Assembly: GCA_024305405.1 (NCBI GenBank) | Contig: JAKNDB010000107.1 | Coordinates: forward strand, 4,572,501 to 4,636,500 | Reading direction: 5' to 3' | DNA length: 64,000 bases | Origin: Dirofilaria immitis | Lineage: Eukaryota > Nematoda > Chromadorea > Rhabditida > Onchocercidae | Shown: positions 51,401-63,400 of the stretch, in pieces | How the letters are laid out: the number at the start of each line of letters is the position of its first letter | Position numbering within the stretch: position 1 is the first letter of the stretch | Made by a program: the position numbers and the translations under genes | Notes under the pieces: model-generated | Seen by the model: only the letters and a program-made list of their open reading frames with translations | The model's database searches: none | Told to the model about the DNA's origin: nothing

Positions 51401-54400
51401 TTTTTTTTTTTTTATAATTTATGAGTTTGAACGAATATTTCTGCTTTAGTTTATAATTGTTAAACATTATTTATTTAATAATTATACTGATAACAACTGA
51501 TAATAATCTTTTCTTTAACGAAAAATATTTACAGAGTTTTACTAATTTTTCTTATTTTTTTATATTTTCGGATTTATCATAGTAGTGGATAAAACTTTTA
51601 ATAATAAATTTTTTGCTCTGACTCGATGTGCATTATTTTATTTAATATTAGATTATTTTCCAATGATTAAATTTTAAAAATTAAAATGAATATTTCATTA
51701 TCAAATATAAATCAATATAATCTTTTTTCATTCAATTTTCATTAGAAAAATTTAAACAATTTTTGAAAATATGAATAGTTAATTCAAAATTAATATTATT
51801 GAAATTTAAAATTCGACAAATTTTTTGTTTTTAAAACATTTTCAGACTTATAATGGTATTGATGTGTCTCGCACTAAGTGTCTTTTCAACGATGCCAGAT
51901 TTTGAAGAGCACGCAACTTTAATTCTTTATTATATTGTATGCTAATTTATTTCTTTTTATAATATTAGAAACTAAATAATTATTAATTTTGATGAAATTA
52001 TCATATCTTTTTATCAATGCATAAACTAATAATTGTAAAAATACGAATAGAAATACAATTTGCAATGAAAAAATCGTTCTTTTATTAAAAACTTTTTAGG
52101 AGAAAAATGTTTTTCGTAAACAAAAAATTTCAAATAAAATTTCTTAATTTTCATTTTATCACGCATCATAATAATATGACACAAATTATTAAACGTTTAT
52201 ATTAATAAAAATTAATTATTAATTAATATAAATGATTATATATTCTTAACTATCGATAAATATTATATAAAATAATAATTTTAAATGCCCAACAATACAA
52301 TTAATGATGTAATCTAAAATTAGTAATTTTAAATGCTCATATATTTAATACCAAATATTTAGGAGATAGTATTTGTGTTTTGGTTAGCAGTGGAATATGT
52401 ATTTCGCGTTTGGTCATCTGGTTGCCGTTCGCGATATCGTGGCATATCAGGCCGTATACGTTTCGCTACCTCTGCTTATTGTATTATTGGTTAGCTATTT
52501 CATTTAAGTCATAACAATCATAATAATAAATAATAAATGGCATTTCATAAAATGATTTTAAAATGATAAGTTTTATTTTAAGAATAAAGCATTATCATAG
52601 TTGATGATATACAGATAATAATTGATATTTTTGAGAATGAATTTATTTTCAGATATTATTGTTATTACAGCATCAATAATAGTTTTATGTATCGGTGCAA
52701 CTGGACAGGTCAACATTTCTATCTTTTTTTTTTTTAATTTTTCTTCACTTCTTCATTGATAGACCAAATAATCGTATAACGCATATCTCTTCAACAACTA
52801 GTTTTTTAATGTAAATATATATGTATAGATGTAAATAGTAATGGTTAGGTTTGATAATAAAAAATTTTATTTTTCAATCGAATAATTAGCAATTAAATTA
52901 GAATAATTGCTGTGGTAAATAAAAGAAGAAGAATAAAAATAAACTATATCGTATTTTATTTCTTATAAAAGTTTTTCGATTTTAATTACAAATATCGAAA
53001 ATTCGTTTGAAGATTTAAATTTTAATATTTTGTTCGTAAAAAATTCAAAAAACTTAAAAATTTCTTTTGCTTCAGCTTTAAATATATTATGGTGATTTGA
53101 GTTATTTTCCGACCTGATAATTTACACAACAATTCCAATACTTAATTGTTAATTCTTTTCTTTTGTTTTTGCCATAAAATTTATTATATTTTCTACTTTC
53201 TATTTTTATGCTTCTACCAATATTATTTATACCTTTGCTTTTAAAAATTTTTACGAAATTTCCTGCAAAAAAAGTAATTTTCAGAAAGGAAAATGTATAT
53301 TTAAAAATTTTTAGAAAAAACACTTTTAAGCACTTTTTTCGGAAATCTAAGAAGATTAATGATTATGTAAAATATATAAGTATAGGATTATTGATTGCAT
53401 ACTTTTTAACGATTTTTATTTTCCTTAAATAGCAAAAATTTTTAAAGAAAAAATTCTCTATAGCAACGGATCCATGCAACAACAGCTGCAATCAACTTTA
53501 CCTTTTTTTCTCTTTACAGTTGTTTCGATTGAAAAATTTAACACATCATATTAGAAACATATCGTTAATGATAAATAAATTTGAATATGAAAAAATATTT
53601 TAGTTAAAATTTCGATTATTTTATAAAAAGAAAAGAAGAATTTAATTTAAAATTTTTTAAATAAAAATTTTCATAAATAATATTTTTTTAAATAAATAAT
53701 GAATGATATATTACATTAAAATTTCAACATGAAATAATAATTTTGATCTTTCAATTGTGATTCTATTTGGGTAAGTCTGATAATATTAATTAATTATCAT
53801 ACGAAGAAATGTTTTTATTTTTTAATGAGTCATATTGCAGCATTACTTGCATAATTAAATTCTTCAGATTTATCTGATCAAAATTTTCAATTTTTTTCTT
53901 TAAAAAATATAACTGCTGTTTTATTTGATTTCATAAATCTTTCATTATTTCTCCCCTCTTTTCTCGAAGAACTGAATTGGATTTTAAAATTTGCTTTTTG
54001 AAAAAAATAATAATGAAATAAATAATCTTTATATATTGTTAGAGCTGATACAATCTCGTCGACGTTCATCAAACATGAAGAAGTATATTGAAATATATAA
54101 TTATTAGGAAACTAATAATTAATTCAGAACTTGAATTCAGTATACAAAGTGTCTTCATTAATTATTTGCTTCAATTATTGCTTGATTTTTTCAATATTAA
54201 TAAAATTTCTCAAATTTTAAACTTTGCTTAAAAATAAACCATGCAGAAATTTTTGAATAAGATAGGAAACTATTTAAAATTTTTTTCATGAAAGCAAAAC
54301 AAAATCAATTTATTATTCTCATTTCAAAATGAATATATAAAAGATTTCAATAACCATCGGAAAAATTCAATTCAAATTTTTCTTTTGAAAATATAACATA

Positions 54401-57400
54401 TCAATTTTATATTTTATATTCATCTTTATAATTACATTGTTAGATATCTATTGCATTCAATTCTTGTCATTAATAATTCAAGTTTGAATTAATATTTGAG
54501 AAATTATTGAATATTAATTCATTTCTCCATTTCTTTTTTGAAAACTTTTATGAGAGAAAATATTATTAGAAAATAATATTAAAATATTATTAGAAAATAA
54601 TATTAAAAATTATTTGAAAATATTATTATGAAAACTCAATTCATTTTCTTTAAGCTATTAATAACAGTTAAATAAATTGAATATATTTAATTATAATTAG
54701 GGACTATTTATTGTAAGAAATTTTTCCTAACGTTTCAAAATTTTTTCAATTAATATTCTCTCTAGTACAAATTTAATTTCAAAAAGAATAAAGCATGAAG
54801 TAAGAAAAAAGGAAAAATTTTATAAATATTTTTTTGATAAGTTAACTATAATTCGAATTTTATCGCAATGTTTTATTATGATTTTCAACAATCTTTTTTG
54901 ATTTCAATTTTTTTGCAAAAATTTTATATCAAATATATATCAAAGAAGCTCAGAAAAAGTTTTTTTTAATTTTTAGTATTATTTTCTTTCTGCATCTTTT
55001 TCATAATTCTGGTTGCAATAGCAAAGTTTATCGCGCTTTTATGATAGAAAAATTTTTATCAGCTGACATAACTATTATCATTTCTTTTTTCCGACAGATT
55101 ATTGCTTTGAAATTTTCAAAATAGTTTATATCATTTTATATATTCATAATATATGTTGGGTTTTTGAAAATATGCGAATATGCTCTTGATTAATTCAATT
55201 AGAAATTATAATCCAAGTTTTCCACAACAGGACTTTCTTGTTTTCAAAGATGAAAAGCTGTAATTTAATTTGGTATTTTGGTACTAGAAATCAAGTAATG
55301 TTTTAAAATCAACTGATCTAAAAGGATTTAAAATATGAAAAAAATTGTTTACAAATTTTCCTAGCAAACAAAGCAATACTGATTATGTTTTCTTTTTTCT
55401 TTTCTTTTTAAAAGAAAATTTTCTTACCAATCATTTTATACATTGATATATTATTGGCTATTTAAATTTTATTTATTTAAACTGTTATTTCACTTTTCAA
55501 TCCAGCTTTATGATGATCATTGACAATTTATAATATACAGTTTGAATTTCCCGATAATGGTTATCGAAAAATTTAATTCCAAATTTAGTCAAAAATTAAA
55601 TCGTATAACATTTATTAAATTGCATTTTCATCTTAATTAGAAGCATCATTTTTCCAAAGTTATTCTTCAACTTAAAAGTCTCAGTAAGAATTCATATATT
55701 CAAAAATACTTTTTAAATTTTATATTTTGGATGTCTTTATAGCTATGTAACTATGAACTGAATTAAATCAAAAAATCATCGGAAGAAGGATCCTGAAATC
55801 TGATTTCTTCTTTCTTTCTTCGTAAACAGTTTAAATTATAGCATAAACCTTTCCTACATCATAATTTTGATATTATTGATATTAAACATTTTTTGATTGT
55901 TTTACTTACAGGTGTTTGCAGCATCAGCAATACGCGGTTTAAGGTTTTTTCAAATTCTGCGTATGCTACGCATCGATCGACGAGCAGGTACATGGAAATT
56001 ACTGGGCTCTGTCGTTTGGGCTCATCGTCAGGTTCCGCAATTTTCTATTTATTAAAAAAGGACGTAAAGATTTGCTTGAATATTTCAGAAATTAAAGTTA
56101 TTGAATATTTAAACTACTGAAGTTCTTAGCAAAAATGAATAATGTGTCAGATATACATAAAATGAGAATATACACAGGCTTTACTTGGTAGATTCAATTA
56201 ATTATGATAAATAAGTATAAAAACATTTTGTGTCGGTATTGAAAATAATTATTCAAAAATCAGCTTGCTACATTTCATTATTTTAATTAAAAATTAAAAT
56301 TAATTTTTTTAGGAATTGCTCACAACTTTATATATTGGTTTTCTCGGACTTATCTTTTCTTCGTTCCTTGTTTACCTTTGTGAAAAGAGTACGAATGAGA
56401 AATATTCAACATTTGCGGATGCTCTTTGGTGGGGAGTAGTAAGTTTTTCATCTTTTATTTAAGCATTAATAATGAAATATACTTTTGGTAGTTGATTACC
56501 TAAGGCTATGGCTGCCCCTACTCCTGTTAGTTGCTTGGTTCATAGTAGTACATTAGTTATTATACCAGGCGCTATTTTCTTTAGTGTATTCGCAACAACT
56601 TGTAGTACGAAAATCATGTAAAATTTCATTGTAAAATATATTATTAATACAATTGTATTTATTCCATTCAAAAGCAATACAAAAGAATAATCAATCAATT
56701 CTGTGAATTTTCAACTTAATTTTCTTTTATTATTATCAAATAATCAAACATTTTTTATCACTAACCAATTAAATTTTACTAATAAAAATTAAACAAAAGT
56801 TGAATAAATTGTTTGCTTATTAATCCAAATTTTGAACTACAAGTAGAATTATTTAGTATGTAGAAAAAATCAAAATTTATTAACAGATAACTTTATCGAC
56901 GGTTGGTTACGGTGATAAAACGCCAGAAACATGGCCTGGTAAAGTAATTGCTGCATTTTGCGCTCTTCTTGGCATTTCATTCTTTGCTTTACCTGCTGTA
57001 AGTTTTTCATTTCAAAATCTATAAACGTCTCTCCAACATGTACATAATAAGAAAACTATTTTAACAAAAATCTGTATTTGTCCTTCCAAGGTATCTATTA
57101 CATAAACAAAAATATGCCATTATATGAACTGCATTGTAAAAATTTTAAATCTATAGTTTGTAGTTATATTGGCGTCTCAAGACTTTGTCCATTCATTGGA
57201 TAAGAACTGGGCTCCAAGGCTAATATAGCCAGTTTTTCCTACAACACCTTAATTAGTTTACTGTAGTAGCTAGCAAAGTTAACATTGAATTCTTGCGTAA
57301 TTCTTGCAAAATAACAAATATGTTGTAAAAGGAGAATTATTCTAGCTAAAAATTTTCTTAACTTATAAATTATGATAATTAATGAAAACCTAAGTTTTTT

Positions 57401-60400
57401 CATTTTTTTATTTGTGAAAATTTTTTATCATTTAAAATAAGATTAGATTATGACGTCAATTTGAAGCAATCAGATTATTATGAAGTTTTTTATTCTCAAG
57501 AGTTAGGTCATGATGAAGTCTTATAATAACATATAGCATGATTCTTTTTCATGATTACAATCTGCATATTACTTATTCAGATAATGATAATGAATTTTAT
57601 TAATTGATTTTTAATTAATTAATTTATAGGGTATTTTGGGCAGTGGATTTGCTTTAAAAGTACAACAACATCAACGCCAAAAACATTTAATCAGACGTCG
57701 TGTGCCAGCAGCGCGATTAATTCAATGCATGTGGAGGCATTATGCGGCAACGCCAGAAAGTTGTTCAATAGCTACTTGGCGCGTTTATTTGGCTACAATA
57801 CATTCGCCAAAGTAAATCGAATTAATTATCTTTTTTTCTCTGTAAAATTTTTATTTAATACTAAAAGATGGCATTATTGATTAGATATTATAGTAATAAT
57901 TAGTAATAACTGTATTGATTTAATAAATGAAAGTAATTTTTTTAAATTAATTGATATATACCATTGTGCTTAATTGATTAATTCGATTAGTAAGTATTTA
58001 CATTCAATTTTAAATTATACTCTAACAAAAAAAAATAATAATTCATTTCCTCTCTATTTATCATTCCATTTTAATTTATTCGATAATTTTTTAAGACAAA
58101 CAAAAAAAAAGAAGAATTTTTATAAAATGAATGTTTTGCAATAAAAATATTTTTTCTTTAATAACTTTCTTTAATTATAACATTTTCTTCTTTGCATGCT
58201 TTGCAAAATTATTCTGATATTTTGATTTTAAATTTCTCTGTGGATTTCGAAAATTGTGATTTGCATGATTGTGGTATATTGAACTTAACTTCACATTTCA
58301 CACAATAATCAGTTTCATTGACTACATTATAAGTTTTATTAAAATGATTAAAATGGATAGAACTAAAGATGGATGTAAAAATCAAATAAGATTTTTAAAT
58401 GATCAGCAATATTAAAAATTTGTCACTTTACATTTTTTTATCTTTCTTTCAAAAAAAAATTGACCTAGTTATTTTTGGCTATGTTTCAAATTACTTATAG
58501 ATGAACAAGTTTAAATGCCCTGAATAAACTAGCTTTTTTCCTGGCGTGATGATTAAAAGTTGCAATAACTTGATATCATTTTATCAAAGGCGAAAAACAT
58601 TAATTTGTTGCATATTATTATAGGAACGAATTTCTACTTATAAAGATGGAGATGAAATCAATTTTTATTAAATATCGAATTTAATTTATACGACCACTTT
58701 ATACCACATCATTTTATTATTCATCAAAAAATCATTATCATTTATTTTATCGCTATATTATATTTTGCAATCATTGATTAAAAAATCTTATTGATAATGT
58801 TTGTTTAGATTTATTCAAACATTAATGAATGGCAAATTAAAGTAATTGTAATTATAATTATATTTTATAGATGTTTGTTGAATGGATGATTGTGTTCGTT
58901 CTTTATCGTAGCGAAATATTACATTTTCAGTCATGCCGTAACAGGTTGTGAAAACGACGAAATTGGACGACGTCGCAACACAGCAAATTATAATTGGCCG
59001 GAGAAGAAATCTTTATTATGCATGAAGTGGTTAAAGAAAACCGGGAATTCTACCGTACCTATTCCTACTATCAATCGTACTGTTACTGAGTTTATAAGAC
59101 GAATTTCGGATAGTGCCGTCGTAATGACTTATCCGGAACAAACAATACAACATCAACAAAGGTGTTCATAAAAAAAGAATTCGAAATTTTTTTTTGCATT
59201 GCAAATGCATGCGATGATTGCATATATGCTAAAAAGAACAATATATTATTCTAATCAATAATTACGTCAATTAATTGAAATTAATGAATATTATAAAGAA
59301 AAAGGATTAAGTGTATTTTGGCATACATGCAACATTGATTTATGGCAGTAATTGCATTACAATGCATGTCAATGCATGATAACCTTTGCCAAATATTGAT
59401 ATCGGAATGCTTTCATTATATGCAACTATACTACCTTATCACTCATTTTCTTAATATAGTAAAGATATAAATAATAACTTAGTTAAAATTTTAAATTTGA
59501 TTTTGGGAAAAGAATAGAAAAAAAAGCGTGTAGATCAGTGCTTTAAACTACTAGAATAATTATTCATTATTGTTTTCGTTTTCCTTTTTTTAATTTTTAA
59601 TTAAACGATTATCGTAATTTATTTAATCTTTTGATAATATAACAGAACACAATGTGATAATATATTAAAAATTAATCGAAATTTTTTCCTTTCCTTGAAT
59701 CATCCTTAATTTCCAATAATAAGATTAAAATCATGAAACAATAAGACTTTAAATAGTTCAAGGCTTATATTGATTATATGTATAAGATGGATATAAACTA
59801 TTCAATTTAGTAAAAATAATTTCGATGAGAATATAATAATTCTTGCCGCAATTTAATTAATCGTTTTCAACTTTGTCTTTAATGTTAACATTAAAACCAA
59901 TTGTAAGATTTTTTTCAACTTTTTTGCTTTATTTTTTCATTCTATTTAATAAAAGCATGACTTTGCATATTTTCTCTAATAACAAAAAAATAAGTTAAAA
60001 AAAATTTATAATTTAAATAAAAAGTAAATTACATGTGACTGTATTATTTCATTCATAAATTTTATTTACAAAAATTGAAATTTAATATATTGCAGTAATC
60101 GAGGTAGTGGCAATGGTTGTCAGTCAAGTTTTATCAATCGGATTCGACAAAGCACAAAGCGGCGTACCGGATCATCTAATGTGATGAGTCATTCGGAGAG
60201 CACACTTGATCGTACTGGTGGCGCTGATACGATAGAAATGGGAAAAGTGAATACATTCAGTCATGCTGGCTCCTCAATTGTACGAACATTGACTGTACCA
60301 CGACAGAATGATGATATCAGGTAAATGTGTGATAAACATTCCAAATTTTAATTCTTATAAACGATATTCAAATTTGGATATCTAGATTAAAATAATTTAT

Positions 60401-63400
60401 TTTATTTCAAAAGTTGATGCCAATAGAAAACATGAGTATTGAACTTGAATTATTCTAATTGAAATTTCAGTTTCATATCAGCCTCAGATTACAGCGAAGT
60501 AGAAAGTCTGGGCGCTTTGGGTTTCAGTTTGAGCGGTTGGAAAGCAAAGGGTCGAAGCAGTACAAGTACCACATGTAAAAAAGTCATGATGATTCTTCTG
60601 GAGCAAATAGAACTATTACTACTACTGCATTGCTTGGGACTGCTGATATTGGTTCGATTTAATTTAAATTTTACTTAATTAAATTTTAAATTGCTAATTC
60701 TTAGATTATTCTTTTTGGTATTGATTTTTTCCCTTTCGTTCTTAAAAATCGAAGTAATAAGTCAACATTTCAAGAGGAATTTCATTGATTAATTTACTGC
60801 TTATGATTTCAATTTTACCCATTTTTGAAGAAAATTTCTAGCTTATCCATTTATCACTAACAATTATCATTTATTGATATGCTTTTGACTTATTACTTAT
60901 CACTTATTACCAATGCTATTGTGTATTTTTGCTTTTATCCCAGATTTATTACTTTAGTTCGGAAAATTTTCGGCAATTCCATTCAAAAAAATTCTAAGAT
61001 TTTAATTTTAGAAAAAGCGTTGCAATAATTTTGGAAGAAAATTTCTTTTTGATTAAATTTCAAGGTAAGCAACTGCGATACATCATTAATCTTACTCATC
61101 AAATGGCTTAATGCAGATAATTCTTGGCTGTTGCTATAATCTGTTACTGGATTAATGTAAAAATACTTGCAGTTTTGAAATATGAATTTTGAATAATTAG
61201 TCAAAGTATGTCAATTGGCTACATTTTTATCCGCAAGAAATACCTATTTATTTCCATAATAGAGAAATTTATGCTTTGGGATTCAATGAAATTTCAAGAA
61301 GTATTTTATACGTCTTCTAGTTGACCATTTTCTCTGCAAATTTGTAATGTGAAAGGTCAAGCAAATATTGTAGAAAGAAAAAATTTCATAATCCATTGTT
61401 TTCGAATTTCGAATCATTAGTTGCCGAACTTTAATCAGATATTGTCATAGAGAAGAACTGGGTTCTTTCTATTAATCAATGTTAATTGGAAAATTTCTTA
61501 ATTTTCTGTGAAATTAACTTAATTATACTAATTTAAAAATTTATAATACGTAAACAGTAATTGCAATTTTTTTCTTCTGACCAATTTTATTTCTGAAAAG
61601 TGCTTTAAATTATCTCTGACCAACCTTTCTAATGAAAAAATACGACTCATTCAAACAGTGTTTTTTTTTTTTTTTATCATCAGTTCATTTTCAATACGAC
61701 TCATTCAAATAGTATTTTTTTATCATCAGTTCATTTTCAATACGACTCATTCAAATAGTGTTTTTTTATCATCAGTTCATTTTCAATACGACTCATTCAA
61801 ATAGTGTTTTTTTTTTATCATCAGTTCATTTTCAATACGACTCATTCAAATAGTGTTTTTTTATCATCAGTTCATTTTCAATACGACTCATTCAAATAGT
61901 GTTTTTTTATCATCAGTTCATTTTCAATACGACTCATTCAAATAGTGTTTTTTTTTATCATCAGTTCATTTTCATGATGTATCCTAGTTATCAGGTTTTC
62001 TTTGGTTACTCTATTTGCTTGGAATACCGAAGAACAATAAAATGAGTGATATTGATATTATGTTTTTCTTTAACTTTTCCATATTTATAAAAGAAACAGC
62101 TTTGATGAAATGCTCTTAATTAGTTGCATTTAATTCTTTCAATAATTGATCATTCTACTCATTTTTAAAGAAATTTTTCATCTAATTTAAAAAATCTTTT
62201 GAACTATTATCTATCGTATCCTCATTAATGACTCTTTTATCAGTCAGTTGTCATCGCTATTTTATAATCTATTTATAATCCGATCATACCAATAAGAAAC
62301 AGCAGCAAATATTTAACGATTGTAAAATGCATAATTATTTTTATAACAATTTTAAAACTTTTGGGAAGATACACATACATTTTGATTTCCATTATCACGA
62401 AGATAATCGATATACTTAGATGTTGCACTGTAAACAATGATATTTCTAGTGATAATGCTTCTTATTCTATCTAGCTCCTTATTATTTTTTTCTTTTTTCG
62501 TTTTGTCATCTATCAGTTTTGCTCTACCAATATTTCTTAATTGCTAACTATTATTTTTGCTTTTACTTTTCGCTTTGTCGGTGTGGAGTACGGTATTAGC
62601 ATTGCTTTGCTTCTTCAGAACATCTGCAATCATCAGGAGAAACCACAGAGCCGAATCAATCGTTATCATTATGCAAATATTTAACGGAAGAGGATGGTGA
62701 TTATATGGTGGGTGATTATAATTTGGTAATGGCACCACTCTATCATTGGTGGGAGCGGATGCAACAGAAACATCGGGAATCAGATGAACGTGAAGGAGCG
62801 GAGCAAACAATGTGGGATCATTTAGGCTCCTGTGCATCACTAACAAAGTCTCGACGTCTACGCCGAGAACCTCATGTTGACATCTACAATATTGGTATTT
62901 TAATATAATTCACCAAATAACATTTATCTTCTTTTTCTTCTGTACTACTAATGCTACGCATGCACGCATGTATGCATTTTTAATTCGCTTTTAATCTCTA
63001 TATTTTTCTTAAATTTTAATTAAAATTATTTATTGCAATTATCTTATTTTCCACTGGATTATTAGTTTTCAATATGATGATATTTGGAGTGATTGCATAT
63101 GGTATAATTATCTTGATTAATTTCTATAGATAAATAATAAAACTATAATTATTTCCTGAAAGCATGTTGCATCTTTAATCCTTTTCTTCCTGAATATCGT
63201 AAAACTATGTCTTGATATTTTTCGGGACAATGCATTTACCGTTTATATTTCGCATTTATGTTTATGTTTAAGGTTTTCGATTTCCAATATATCTTTCAAT
63301 ATTCTTCTCTATATTTTCAATTTTACAAACTTCATTTTTCATGTTATTATAGACGATGATTCGCCATCTCTGCAACCAAAATCGATGGATGAGTTTACTC

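Noticed and set aside
53102..53432. Overlapping open frames on both strands in channel intron 6
   Set aside because: AT-rich chance frames with no motif and no splice support.
56478..56618. Wolbachia NuoL origin for the nad5-like segment
   Set aside because: [12 protein letters not shown] and TGA as Trp fit nematode mitochondrial nad5; bacterial NuoL reads differently and uses TGG.
62544..62846. 100-codon open frame on the - strand over channel exon 14
   Set aside because: Antisense shadow of a well-supported exon; no motif.
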